In this document: positions 1 to 8,119 of the stretch, piece by piece
How the letters are laid out: each line of letters starts with the position of its first letter
Position numbering within the stretch: the stretch's first letter is position 1
Notes under the pieces: model-generated
The model's database searches: none
The model's input: only the letters and a program-made list of their open reading frames with translations
Told to the model about the DNA's origin: nothing
Position numbers and translations under genes: made by a program
Assembly: GCA_937903135.1 (NCBI GenBank)
Contig: CALDAH010000017.1
Coordinates: forward strand, 1-25,803
DNA from: an uncultured Alphaproteobacteria bacterium
Lineage (GTDB): Bacteria; Pseudomonadota; Alphaproteobacteria; Rs-D84
Reading direction: 5' to 3'
DNA length: 25,803 nucleotides

Positions 1-1
1 T

Positions 2-77
2 TGGTGGAGCTGATGGGACTCAAACCCACGACCTCTACGATGCGAACGTAGCGCTCTATCAGCTGAGCTACAACCCC
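2..77 (-). tRNA. tRNA-Ala (anticodon CGC)
   Basis: Read on the minus strand this folds as a complete 76-nt tRNA with an encoded CCA end. The acceptor arms GGGGTTG and CAGCTCC pair with G-T wobbles, the D arm is GCTC/GAGC, and the anticodon stem CTACG/CGTAG encloses TTCGCAT, giving anticodon CGC for Ala codon GCG. It lies 5 nt downstream of tRNA-Leu, so the two are probably one transcript. Confidence 0.95.
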
Positions 78-82
78 AATAC

Positions 83-169
83 TGGTGCGGATAAGAAGAC
101 TCGAACTTCCAAGGCATTGCTGCCACTAGTACCTGAAACTAGCGCGTCTACCAATTCCGCCATATCCGC
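83..169 (-). tRNA. tRNA-Leu (anticodon CAG)
   Basis: The minus strand gives an 87-nt class II tRNA with a long variable arm (GGCA/TGCC stem), acceptor arms GCGGATA/TATCCGC and an encoded CCA. The anticodon stem CTAGT/ACTAG encloses TTCAGGT, giving CAG for Leu codon CTG. It is the promoter-proximal gene of the Leu-Ala tRNA pair. Confidence 0.96.
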
Positions 170-180
170 AGGCGTTTGAT

Positions 181-209
181 ATGTTATCTTAACTTTATTC
201 CTTTTGCAA
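181..209 (-). promoter_or_regulatory. Predicted promoter of the tRNA-Leu/tRNA-Ala pair
   Basis: On the minus strand TTGCAA (204-209) is followed after 17 nt by TAACAT (181-186), about 11 nt upstream of the mature tRNA-Leu end. The -35 is of the TTGC type seen at several other promoters in this window. Confidence 0.5.
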
Positions 210-224
210 CAAGAAAAATAATAT

Positions 225-821
225 TTATTCAATTTCGCAGATATCTTTGTCGGTTAATGCTTTTTCCAGGGCACGTGCGGGCATTACCCAGACGCCGGCA
301 AATATAATATATATCGTCATTGCAATATACGGGTGGGCAAATGCCAATACGGCCGCGGTTATAAATGCAATCATTGTTATTTTCTCGCGTCGGCCCGGGC
401 GCAGAATTCGTACAATCAACGCATCTGCGTTATGGGCGCGAAATAGTACGGTTTCAAGCAGGCGGTATGATGCGACCACCATAAATAACGCGATGCCATA
501 TGCCGCAACGGGTATTGACGCCGCGTGGTTTTCATCAACCCAGCTGGTAAAAAACGGTATTAGCGATAGCCAGAATAAAAAGTTCAGATTTGCCCATAAT
601 ACCGATGCGTTAATACGCCGTGTCGCCGCCAGCAGATGGTGGTGATTTACCCAAAATACCGCGCCGTATACGAAACTTAATAAATAGCTAAGGAAAATTG
701 GCAATAACGGTTTTAATGACGTAAAAGACGTGCCAACGGGGGCATCCATTTCCAAAACCATAATTGTTATAACAACTGCGAACAGCCCGTCGCTAAACGC
801 CTCTAGACGCGATTTGTTCAT
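225..821 (-). CDS. TMEM175-family (DUF1211) potassium channel-like membrane protein
   Basis: The 198-residue protein is mostly hydrophobic with about six membrane segments. It begins with the family signature R5-x3-FSDG (residues 5-12) running directly into the first helix, followed by a HHH stretch after the second helix, both typical of the DUF1211/TMEM175 family. Bacterial members of this family form potassium-permeable channels; a role in potassium leak or membrane potential control is family knowledge, not visible here. The length matches the usual single-repeat bacterial proteins of about 200 residues. A purine-rich GGGGGGA ribosome site precedes the ATG. It stands alone between the tRNA pair and a terminator belonging to the upstream minus-strand gene. 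Confidence 0.85.
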   Translation of the reverse strand: MNKSRLEAFSDGLFAVVITIMVLEMDAPVGTSFTSLKPLLPIFLSYLLSFVYGAVFWVNHHHLLAATRRINASVLWANLNFLFWLSLIPFFTSWVDENHAASIPVAAYGIALFMVVASYRLLETVLFRAHNADALIVRILRPGRREKITMIAFITAAVLAFAHPYIAMTIYIIFAGVWVMPARALEKALTDKDICEIE

Positions 822-894
822 AATATCCCCCCATATGTTTTATGTTCTGAATAATACTATTATAATCCAGGGCGCGTCACAGGAACGAAATCGC

Positions 895-921
895 AATAAA
901 AAACGCCCGATCGGGGCGTTT
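895..921 (-). terminator. Rho-independent terminator of the small secreted protein gene
   Basis: AAACGCCC (901-908) pairs with GGGCGTTT (914-921) around a five-base loop. On the minus strand the stem runs into six T, as expected for the end of the gene at 942-1259. Confidence 0.85.
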
Positions 922-941
922 ATATTATATATATCGGATAT

Positions 942-1259
942 CTATCGCAGACCCTTTGCCCGGCAGCATGCCGCAGCCGCTGTTTTCCAGTCGGAATATT
1001 TTTTGCTTGGCGCGCGCAGATCCTGCCACGGTTGCCAGCCATTGCAACGCTTGTTCGCGCCCGTGCCGGTGCATTTCGCATAACGGCGCAAAGAACATGT
1101 TTGATTTGAAACCTTGCCCGTGTCGGTTGTGCACTTTACAACAACGTTTTGATTTTTAGCGTCGTTTTTACCCAATTCTTTGGATGATAAAACCTGATAT
1201 GCGGCAGCGCTGTATATCGTTGCGCCAACAATTAAAAATGCAGTTAATAATTTTTTCAT
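942..1259 (-). CDS. Small secreted cysteine-containing protein, unknown function
   Basis: I do not recognise this 105-residue protein. It starts with a clear Sec signal peptide (MKK, a hydrophobic stretch, then a small-residue SAAA cleavage region near residue 20). The mature part is about 85 residues and basic, with a Lys/Asn-rich start, cysteines in the middle (near residues 43, 56, 63 and 71) and a CC pair close to the C-terminus. Disulfide-stabilised folding in the periplasm or outside the cell is likely. A GGGGG ribosome site precedes the ATG, a consensus-like promoter lies immediately upstream and a terminator follows, so this is a stand-alone transcription unit. Confidence 0.75.
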   Translation of the reverse strand: MKKLLTAFLIVGATIYSAAAYQVLSSKELGKNDAKNQNVVVKCTTDTGKVSNQTCSLRRYAKCTGTGANKRCNGWQPWQDLRAPSKKYSDWKTAAAACCRAKGLR

Positions 1260-1289
1260 ACACGCCCCCTTTTTTTTATCTATATCTTT

Positions 1290-1318
1290 ATTATAGATAA
1301 TTGATTATAAAAAAACAA
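1290..1318 (-). promoter_or_regulatory. Predicted promoter for the small secreted protein
   Basis: On the minus strand TTGTTT (1313-1318), 17 nt and TATAAT (1290-1295) form a near-consensus sigma70-type promoter. The -10 box lies in an inverted repeat (1277-1284 with 1292-1299) that could be an operator or a leader hairpin. Confidence 0.6.
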
Positions 1319-1328
1319 TGAGAATAAT

Positions 1329-3068
1329 TTATCCCTCTTTGGTGGTCCACGGGGTATCGTTCATAATTAAATAATATAATCGGGCATTGGCGATATCATC
1401 GTCGGGCATATGAATTATCGGGCGAACGACATATATATCAACACTGCATGGGAATTTTTGTTCGGATTGTTGTAATTCGTTTAAATCCTGGTGAAATTTT
1501 GCGGCAAAGTCCATGGCACTTAAATACGCGGCGTCGTCATCGGCGGCGTTTGTTGAATTTCCCGCCCACATTAACCACATGCCGTGATTAACAACGTTTT
1601 CCTGACCCTGCAGGTCGTCGGCCGATAACAGTAACAGCGGGGAAAATTCCAAACCGCTGGTATAATCGCCGGTGCTGGTTTCGGTCCAGTCATACATACC
1701 GCCGGCAAATTTTAACGCACCGTATACCAATCCGCCCGTCCGTTCCAGTTTCCCCAGCGCCCCTGCCCCGGCCATCGTGGATTGATATAGCCAGTCGCGA
1801 ATCTTGCCCGATTTTATTCCGCCGCGGGCGACGCGCGCGCCCTTGGACAGCTCTTTGCCGCCCGTCCCGGCCGCACGAAATGCGCGCCATGCGCGTGCGG
1901 CAACATTTCCGCGCCGGGCCATCCGAATACCACGCAGCGTATGGCGGTATTTATTTAAATCACTGAAAGTTTTGGTTGCGTCTTTATATTTTTTTACATC
2001 ATCGGCCGATTCCAGTTTACGCACGGCGTCGCGTAATTTTTTGGTTTCTTTTAATTTTTTTGTATATGCTGCTCTGTTTTTTGCGCGATCTATGGCCTGC
2101 AGTTCTTTGGCCGCACGCGAATATGCATCGGATGCGCGGATATAATCCCGGACGCTGTCAAGGCGGCTGAGCTGGCGAATACTTGTCCCTAGATTTTTTA
2201 GCGTTCGTGATGCACGTGCAGCCTTGGTCGCGCCCATAATAACTGTCCCGCCGCCGAATGTTGCCACGGTTATAACAACGTCCAGGCCGATTTCTAAATA
2301 TGAAAGCCACTGCAGATTAACATCCCCGGCAACATAGTAATCGTTTGTGTCGCCCTGTATCCCGACACTGTTTTTTACGGCGCGGTTTATCATATCGCTT
2401 TTATTGGCCAGCGCGCTTTTGCTGGTGCAGCTGTAGCCCGTCGGGTAAAGTGTGTCAATATTATCGTGAATATAATTTAATGATATTGTATTATTTTTAT
2501 CAGGGCCAACGAATTTATCCAATGCCCCGGCCTGAACAACCATAATCCCGTACCAGGCCGGGTCGGTATTTAGCCATTTTCCCATATCTGCGCCGATGCC
2601 GATACGTGGGCTGGGGTTGAAATCTGGGACGGTTCGTTTTTGCGAGATGTTTATCCGATTTTGTAAAATCGTCGGCTGGGTTTCAAAATTAATTGTAACC
2701 CTGCGGCCGGATGGGAAAACATATTCAATCGGCTGAAATCGGATGTGATCCGTTGGGGCGATTTCTTTTATTTCCGGGCATTCCAGTACCGCGGTTAAAA
2801 CATCCGGGGCGTTAAATTGCCGATATATCCATGATTTTATAACATCTTCTGAGGCGGTGTATTCATCAATGCTGCTGGCGGTTGATGATAACGCGTTCGC
2901 GAATATCGTCGTTGCGCATTCGGTGTTTTTCGGCGAACTATATAATATCTCGTCTAGGGAAACAAATTCTTCTGTCCCGACCGCATCCGCGGGATATTCG
3001 GTGTCGGCGGCATATGACGCCGTTATGCAAAATAGTGCTGGTATGAAAAAAAATAAATTTCTTCGCAT
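1329..3068 (-). CDS. Large exported protein of unknown function, last gene of the prepilin-peptidase operon
   Basis: I do not recognise this 579-residue protein. It begins with a Sec signal peptide (MRRN, FFFIPALF core, ASYAA cleavage region near residue 20). Residues 20-250 look like a globular exported domain. A glycine-rich hydrophobic stretch near 255-280 could insert in a membrane, followed by a long Lys/Arg-rich helical segment (about 285-430), a second Gly/Ala-rich weakly hydrophobic stretch (about 430-460) and a mixed C-terminal domain. Its ATG shares one base with the upstream stop codon (TAATG at 3066-3070), and its own ribosome site is poor, so it is probably translated by coupling. 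Basic helices next to a hydrophobic hairpin would suit a pore or translocation module, but that is speculation. Confidence 0.7.
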   Translation of the reverse strand: MRRNLFFFIPALFCITASYAADTEYPADAVGTEEFVSLDEILYSSPKNTECATTIFANALSSTASSIDEYTASEDVIKSWIYRQFNAPDVLTAVLECPEIKEIAPTDHIRFQPIEYVFPSGRRVTINFETQPTILQNRINISQKRTVPDFNPSPRIGIGADMGKWLNTDPAWYGIMVVQAGALDKFVGPDKNNTISLNYIHDNIDTLYPTGYSCTSKSALANKSDMINRAVKNSVGIQGDTNDYYVAGDVNLQWLSYLEIGLDVVITVATFGGGTVIMGATKAARASRTLKNLGTSIRQLSRLDSVRDYIRASDAYSRAAKELQAIDRAKNRAAYTKKLKETKKLRDAVRKLESADDVKKYKDATKTFSDLNKYRHTLRGIRMARRGNVAARAWRAFRAAGTGGKELSKGARVARGGIKSGKIRDWLYQSTMAGAGALGKLERTGGLVYGALKFAGGMYDWTETSTGDYTSGLEFSPLLLLSADDLQGQENVVNHGMWLMWAGNSTNAADDDAAYLSAMDFAAKFHQDLNELQQSEQKFPCSVDIYVVRPIIHMPDDDIANARLYYLIMNDTPWTTKEG

Positions 3069-3919
3069 TAAAACATTGTCCCGCCGTTGATGTCATCGCT
3101 ACACATTTTAATTATTTTTTGCCGCTGCTGTTCAATCTTGTTAATCGCGGTTTCATACGGATTAATTGAAGATTCGGCGACGTTCGGCGTTACCGGGGTA
3201 TCCGTTTTCAATAATATGCATGTATTTCCCTTCTTTTTATAACCGCTTTTACAGGTCCAGTTCCAACAGAAATTTTTCAAATCCGGTTGATGTTCAATAT
3301 ACTGTTCCAGTCCCGCCATCGGCGCTTTGTTATTACAATAACGGTATTCGCATTCCGGTTGCCAGAAATCATCCTTAAACAATCCAATGAACCATGATGA
3401 TTTTTTCGGCGAATTTCCCTGCAGGCATTGGCGAACACCATAATGCGTGATATTGGCATCCTTATCTTCGTAAATACAGAACATATAATCGCCGATATCT
3501 GCGTAACGCTGGCCTTCGTTAAAATAGGTATGGCAACATGTAAATGCCCCCGTGACCGGATCGTCTAAACAGTCGGTTTCGGAAAATATCTGTGATCCGG
3601 CAATTACGCCACCTGCCACTGTGCCGCCGGCAACCATAATACCATAGCTGACGTTGCCGATCCCCGGAATTGCGTTAATAACCGCGGCTGCACTACCCGT
3701 TGCTGTTGCGCCACTTATTGCGCCGCTAACAACGTCGCCCCATGTGTGCGGACCGTCCCCGGATACAGATTCAATTACGCCCGCCGTACCCGATAGTGCC
3801 CCGACCGCGCCCAGACCGCCCTTGGTAACTGCTTTAACGGCCTCTGCATCGTTCAATGCAAATAACGACCCCGTTATCACAGCCATAATTTTTACCCAGG
3901 ACACAGATTTTTTACTCAT
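3068..3919 (-). CDS. Exported Gly/Ala-rich and Cys-rich protein, unknown function
   Basis: The start is set at 3919 rather than at an ATG 24 bases upstream because a strong GGGGAG ribosome site lies 6-7 nt before it and because it overlaps the previous stop codon by one base (TAATG). The 283-residue product has a signal-like N-terminus (hydrophobic 10-22). Next comes a glycine/alanine-rich hydrophobic region (about 33-112) resembling glycine-zipper membrane segments. The rest is cysteine-rich and includes CC at 128-129, YADIGD at 139-144 and a C-x4-C-x10-C hairpin-like unit at 218-234. The CC/YxDIGD block resembles the C-terminus of the protein at 6054-8039. Function is unknown; the context is the prepilin-peptidase operon. 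Confidence 0.7.
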   Translation of the reverse strand: MSKKSVSWVKIMAVITGSLFALNDAEAVKAVTKGGLGAVGALSGTAGVIESVSGDGPHTWGDVVSGAISGATATGSAAAVINAIPGIGNVSYGIMVAGGTVAGGVIAGSQIFSETDCLDDPVTGAFTCCHTYFNEGQRYADIGDYMFCIYEDKDANITHYGVRQCLQGNSPKKSSWFIGLFKDDFWQPECEYRYCNNKAPMAGLEQYIEHQPDLKNFCWNWTCKSGYKKKGNTCILLKTDTPVTPNVAESSINPYETAINKIEQQRQKIIKMCSDDINGGTMF

Positions 3920-4836
3920 TAATAACTCCCCTGTGTTTTGCAATCGGCAAATTTTTTACCATCGGATTGACATTTCTGCAGCTTGGCTAAATCCGCATTT
4001 AATATTTTTAATCGGGCCAGTTCCTGTGAGCAAAACGCAGATTTTCGCAGCATGTATTCATTTTGGCGCTGCGTGTATTCGTTGCTTTTTTCAATTTCCG
4101 GGACTACGTATGCACTTGAGTCTTTATATGGTTCATATCCCGTGCGTTTGTTTTCCATCTGTTCCGAGAACGATAAATCCGCGGCGGTTTTTGGGAAATC
4201 CATCCGAACGATTTTTTCGTTCCCTGCACCGTTCTGGGATTGCAGGTTTTTCAATTCTAATTCGCGTTCCAGCATTTCTTGCATCCATGGTTCGCCGTTC
4301 CATGTTGGCAGCTGTGGTGCTAATGGGTTCGGGATTTTATAATCAGATTTTTTATCCAGGTTACTCGGCATCGTTGCCGCGGGGAATCCCGTGTTACGCG
4401 TGCCCGCCCCGGCATGACCGTAATTTTTAACATAGTTATTAAACTCAGAATCTATATACCCGGCACAGGCCGTCGCATAATTATGCCCCGGCAGACGGGA
4501 TAATTGCAGCATAATCGTCGGCCGGATATCAGACAGGCTGACCGATGCGCAATTATTTTTTAATGCACATTCAGATGCAATTAACGCAGATACAGTTCGC
4601 TGACAGTCGCCGGTATTTAAATCTGCCCCCTGGACATAAACCGGCTGCGGCATACGCTGGTTATATGGGCTGTTCGGATTCCAAAAAGGATTGGATGAAT
4701 AGTTCTGAACGTTCTGAATCTGGCCGTATTTGGATAGCGGTTGTCCATCGCCGGGAAAAGAGCTGGCGAATGCATCCGGCGTTAGTGTTGTATACGCCAT
4801 AGAAAATAATAATGCTGAAAATATATTGATTTTCAT
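3919..4836 (-). CDS. Exported protein of unknown function in the prepilin-peptidase operon
   Basis: I do not recognise this 305-residue protein. It has a Sec signal peptide (MKIN, hydrophobic core, AFAS near residue 24), then an Asn/Pro/Tyr-rich low-complexity segment to about residue 70. A compact Cys-containing part (residues about 77-125) looks like a small disulfide domain. The C-terminal half is charged and helical, with Glu/Leu/Lys-rich stretches and three cysteines near the end. The ribosome site AAGGGGCGAGG is immediately upstream. It begins 28 bp after the prepilin peptidase gene and its stop overlaps the next start, so it sits in the middle of a co-transcribed set. Confidence 0.7.
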   Translation of the reverse strand: MKINIFSALLFSMAYTTLTPDAFASSFPGDGQPLSKYGQIQNVQNYSSNPFWNPNSPYNQRMPQPVYVQGADLNTGDCQRTVSALIASECALKNNCASVSLSDIRPTIMLQLSRLPGHNYATACAGYIDSEFNNYVKNYGHAGAGTRNTGFPAATMPSNLDKKSDYKIPNPLAPQLPTWNGEPWMQEMLERELELKNLQSQNGAGNEKIVRMDFPKTAADLSFSEQMENKRTGYEPYKDSSAYVVPEIEKSNEYTQRQNEYMLRKSAFCSQELARLKILNADLAKLQKCQSDGKKFADCKTQGSY

Positions 4837-4864
4837 CCTCGCCCCTTGTGTCCTGTATAATTAA

Positions 4865-5338
4865 TTATAACAAAAACCATAATCCAATCAAAGCCAAAAT
4901 TCCGCCAATGATAAAAAATGGTGCAAACGGGATATATTTTTGCTTTTTATACCGTGCCCAGATGCCGCCGGATATGCATGCAATGATTAATGCCACCGAT
5001 AGGCCCGTTAGCCCAAGCCATATGCCGCCCGTCGCAATAAGCTTAATATCGCCCATTCCGATTGGGGCGATGGCGTCGGGGTTCTTTTTTCGCATGCGCG
5101 TGTCATAAATAAAACCGATAATTGCGGCCATCGCATAACCAAATGCTGCGCCAACGACCGCTAAACGCGGGCCGATATGCCATACGGGCGACCAGGTCGC
5201 GAATATTAATCCAATTAACATTAACGGCCAGAGGTAAACATCAGGGATTATCCGGCGTCTTAAATCCGCGACGGATATATTCCATGCGCACCATATGGCC
5301 GTAATTAGCAGTGCGATAAAAAAGATATAATAAATCAT
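4865..5338 (-). CDS. Prepilin peptidase, A24 (TadV/CpaA-like) family
   Basis: The 157-residue integral membrane protein carries both aspartate motifs of type IV prepilin peptidases: D25 in the DLRRRIIPD segment and D97 in GMGDIKL (GxGD). It has about five or six membrane helices and ends with a PFAPF segment typical of the family. The cytoplasmic methylation domain of PilD-type enzymes is absent, which matches the short CpaA/TadV subgroup. The enzyme would cut the leader of type IV pilin-like proteins at the inner membrane. A strong AAGGAGG site precedes the ATG. It is the first gene of a four-gene minus-strand operon. No pilin, ATPase or secretin gene is visible in the window, so its substrate is unknown. 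Confidence 0.88.
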   Translation of the reverse strand: MIYYIFFIALLITAIWCAWNISVADLRRRIIPDVYLWPLMLIGLIFATWSPVWHIGPRLAVVGAAFGYAMAAIIGFIYDTRMRKKNPDAIAPIGMGDIKLIATGGIWLGLTGLSVALIIACISGGIWARYKKQKYIPFAPFFIIGGILALIGLWFLL

Positions 5339-5379
5339 ATTTTTCCTCCTTGCCTTTCGATTCGGAACTATGCTAAACT

Positions 5380-5388
5380 ATTATATCA
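5380..5388 (-). promoter_or_regulatory. Predicted extended -10 promoter of the prepilin-peptidase operon
   Basis: The minus strand carries TGA followed directly by TATAAT (5380-5385), an extended -10 element about 41 nt upstream of the prepilin peptidase start. No convincing -35 box is present. The 77-bp gap is shared with the divergent gcrA gene, so the two units may be co-regulated. Confidence 0.45.
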
Positions 5389-5415
5389 TAAATGTATTAA
5401 GATGGGGTTCGTAAA

Positions 5416-6030
5416 ATGAGCAAAGGTTGGGATAACGCAACGCTTAAGAAGTTAAAAGCATTAACAGGCAAAGGGTTGTCAACGTCCGAAATTGGTAAAA
5501 GACTTGGGATATCAAAAAACGCGGTCGTAGGGAAGCTGAACCGACTGGGCTGGAATTCCAAGGCCGGGGTTGCCGCCGCACCTGCGCCGGCAGAGAAAGA
5601 AAAAAAGCCGGCCGCGAAAAAGCCGGCAAAGGCAACAAAGGTAACGGTTGCAGCGAAAAAGTCTGTTGCCACGGTAAAGGCCGCGAAACCGGCCACGACG
5701 CCTAAGGTTACTGGCGGGGCAAAAAAATCCCCGGCAAAGGATACGGCAAAGAAGTCTGTTGCTGTTGCGGATAAAAAATCAGCGCCCGCGCCGGTTTCAA
5801 CCGCGACCGAATCAAAAAAATCGTTAAATAAAAATCTGGCAATGCACCAGCGGATTATTCAGCATTCACTGGAAATGGCAAACCTGAAACCGAATCAGTG
5901 CCGGTGGCCAATCGGTGATCCGGATTCTGAACATTTTCATTTCTGTGGTGAAACGGTATTCGTTGGAAAACCATATTGCTATGAACACTGTAAACAGGCA
6001 TATCAGTTCTCGTCGCCAAAAAAGAAATAA
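5416..6030 (+). CDS. gcrA: GcrA cell cycle regulator
   Basis: The 204-residue protein has the GcrA layout. An N-terminal DNA-binding helix-turn-helix (residues 1-45) contains the conserved WDNATLKKLKAL start and the SKNAVVGKLNRLGW recognition helix. A long Lys/Ala/Pro linker follows (about 50-135). The C-terminal domain (about 140-200) has CRWPIGDP, FHFCG, and GKPYCYEH, the part that contacts the RNA polymerase sigma factor region in studied members. GcrA acts with CcrM adenine methylation to activate cell-cycle promoters in Caulobacter; whether a CcrM exists here cannot be seen. The ATG is supported by homology. The next gene starts 23 bp downstream. Confidence 0.95.
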   Translation: MSKGWDNATLKKLKALTGKGLSTSEIGKRLGISKNAVVGKLNRLGWNSKAGVAAAPAPAEKEKKPAAKKPAKATKVTVAAKKSVATVKAAKPATTPKVTGGAKKSPAKDTAKKSVAVADKKSAPAPVSTATESKKSLNKNLAMHQRIIQHSLEMANLKPNQCRWPIGDPDSEHFHFCGETVFVGKPYCYEHCKQAYQFSSPKKK

Positions 6031-6053
6031 TTTAAATTTGGGGGAATATAACC

Positions 6054-8039
6054 ATGCCATCCGAGAGAGAGAATAAAAAATCATTGCTAACCCAGGAAAA
6101 ATATAATATCGCCGGGAATTCTTTTCGCGCATATTATGACCCGGCGCATAAACTGGTTTTTGTCCTGGACGATAGCCTGTCGGCAGATAAACCAAATGTT
6201 TTATTGGTAATTAACCCATACGGTGATCGTAAATGGGACGATGTTTTGGTTAATGACTATGCGCTGGATCTGGAAACAATTCGCCCAAAGAAGGATAACC
6301 GATATCAAAAGCTTGACATTGAATACGGTAATGTCGGCGTATACGACGATTTAATTCAGGCCGCAGAATCCGGTAATAATATTGATCGGGCGCTGGCGGC
6401 GCTGAATGCGTTTCGTAATGCGTCCGTGCGTCGTGCGGCGGCCGAACGCTGGGATGCGGCAAATATTACAGCGGCCAATGCACGGGATACAATTACAAAA
6501 ACGAACGATACTATTGCCGAACTGCAGGCAAAGCTTAAACAGCTGCGTTCTAAATTGGCCCAGCAACGCCGCGATGTTGGGCGCGAGCCGACAAAACAAT
6601 CCGCGGCAAAGATTTTACGAACCGAGGCGCAGATTGACGCAACGAACGAGAAGCTAAAGCGTGCAAAAAAACGGCTGCAGAGTGCACAAAAACGTTTAGT
6701 TGCCGCCGAGGAGGATGCGGACGCGGCACGTGATATATTAGATCGTATCCCTGACGGCGCGGCCAATGAATTGGTGGTTGTCCGTGACGAACTGCCGGCA
6801 ACCGTGCCGCAGTTCCGGGAAATTGTAGCGTTTGAAAATAAAAATAATGAATCAGAACCAAGAGCAGAGAATATGGCCGACGACGAAGTAAAACCATTGT
6901 TTGACAAAGATCCGGAAATTTTAAACGAAGAAATCGCGTTTAAGCCGATTGAATTTAACGTCCTTGCGACCCCTGCCCCGCGTGATGTCACGCCGGCCGA
7001 ACCGCAGGCGGATGTTTATGTTGAAACCCCGACGACTGCGCCGTTATCGTTCGTCCCACCGGTTGCCGCGATCCCGGCGGATGAAGTTCCCGCCCCGGCC
7101 GATACATCGGCCGTTGTACCGGTGCTGGATACAATTACCGCCGTTGAAACGCCGAATGAAACTGTTATTGTTGATACGCCAATCCCGGCCGTGATTGAAC
7201 AGAATACAGCGCCCGCATCCGAAACGCCGCGCGTGGAAAATCCGACGCCTATGCCGGAAATCGCGCCCGCGCCGTTGTCATCCGGTGCGCGGCCGGTATC
7301 GCCGATTACCGGAAAGACCGCCAATAACACAATAACAGGGGCGCGTCGTCCAACGATTTTATATTATATAATGCTTTTGGCGTTAATCGCGTTGTCTATA
7401 TTTACACTATGGATATATCAGAGATCTAATAATGACAACGTACCGGATTTAGCAACCGTTGCAGACGCCGCACCGGTCGCCGAGATGCCTGCGGAATCAA
7501 ATCCTGCGATGGTTAATCCGTTTATATCAGACGCGGCAGACGCTGCCCCGGTCGCACCGGTTCAGGCCGAACCTGCGCAGATTTCAGAACCGTTGACGGT
7601 TGAGGTCGCCGAGGTAGAAGCGATAGAAGAACCCGTCCCGGTTATCACAGAACCGGCCGCCGCGCCGATGCCAGAGGTTACAGCGCCCGCGCCGGTGGAT
7701 TATGACGTGCCGGCGGTTGCCGAAACGCCCGCTGTTGTGCCCGATGTTAACATTGTCCCGGTTGAGTCCGATACGACCGTGGCGTCGGATGTGGTGACCG
7801 CAGATCCGGAATTGGTTGTAAACAAGCCTGCGTATAACGTATCACAGCAGGAAAATATGTTTGTCGCCGGCCCGGAATACGAGGTGGATGCAGAGGTAAT
7901 GGATGCCGAGGTATGTTCAGACGGTCGTGCGCCGGATATGAATGGATGCTGCGCCGGCGAGGAGTATTCTGATATCGGGGATGGAACGTTTGCGTGCTGT
8001 TCGTTGGATGGGACGGAATGTTTCCCGCCATTGAGATAA
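6054..8039 (+). CDS. Large single-pass membrane protein with coiled coil and Cys-rich tail, unknown function
   Basis: This 661-residue protein is not recognised. Residues 1-130 form a mixed globular start. Residues about 143-235 are a strongly charged heptad-like coiled coil rich in Lys, Arg, Gln and Ala. Residues about 240-430 are a Pro/Ala/Glu/Val-rich low-complexity stretch. A single membrane helix spans about 435-455. A second Pro/Ala/Glu-rich segment follows, and the end (621-661) is a six-cysteine tail with CC at 632-633 and 648-649 flanking YSDIGD. A cytoplasmic coiled coil joined through the inner membrane to a long extended periplasmic arm would be a reasonable model. It follows gcrA closely and ends at a terminator; a purine-rich GGGGGAA site precedes the ATG. 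Confidence 0.75.
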   Translation: MPSERENKKSLLTQEKYNIAGNSFRAYYDPAHKLVFVLDDSLSADKPNVLLVINPYGDRKWDDVLVNDYALDLETIRPKKDNRYQKLDIEYGNVGVYDDLIQAAESGNNIDRALAALNAFRNASVRRAAAERWDAANITAANARDTITKTNDTIAELQAKLKQLRSKLAQQRRDVGREPTKQSAAKILRTEAQIDATNEKLKRAKKRLQSAQKRLVAAEEDADAARDILDRIPDGAANELVVVRDELPATVPQFREIVAFENKNNESEPRAENMADDEVKPLFDKDPEILNEEIAFKPIEFNVLATPAPRDVTPAEPQADVYVETPTTAPLSFVPPVAAIPADEVPAPADTSAVVPVLDTITAVETPNETVIVDTPIPAVIEQNTAPASETPRVENPTPMPEIAPAPLSSGARPVSPITGKTANNTITGARRPTILYYIMLLALIALSIFTLWIYQRSNNDNVPDLATVADAAPVAEMPAESNPAMVNPFISDAADAAPVAPVQAEPAQISEPLTVEVAEVEAIEEPVPVITEPAAAPMPEVTAPAPVDYDVPAVAETPAVVPDVNIVPVESDTTVASDVVTADPELVVNKPAYNVSQQENMFVAGPEYEVDAEVMDAEVCSDGRAPDMNGCCAGEEYSDIGDGTFACCSLDGTECFPPLR

Positions 8040-8066
8040 AGCATCGCCTGTATGCGGGGATAAAAT

Positions 8067-8096
8067 AACAACGCGGCCATATGGTCGCGTTGTTTT
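8067..8096 (+). terminator. Terminator between convergent genes
   Basis: AACAACGCGGCC (8067-8078) pairs with GGTCGCGTTGTT (8083-8094) around ATAT, with one G-T pair, then a short T-rich run. It ends the 6054-8039 transcript and probably also the opposing transporter gene. Confidence 0.85.
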
Positions 8097-8119
8097 ATAT
8101 TATATGCGGGTATTGCCAA

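Noticed and set aside
3654..4430. Long plus-strand open frame opposite two exported-protein genes
   Set aside because: It is antisense to two overlapping genes with signal peptides and ribosome sites, and its own translation looks like low-complexity shadow sequence.
6356..6991. Long minus-strand frame opposite the coiled-coil protein gene
   Set aside because: Its Ser/Ala/Arg-rich translation is the mirror of the coiled-coil and low-complexity coding region; no ribosome site or domain.
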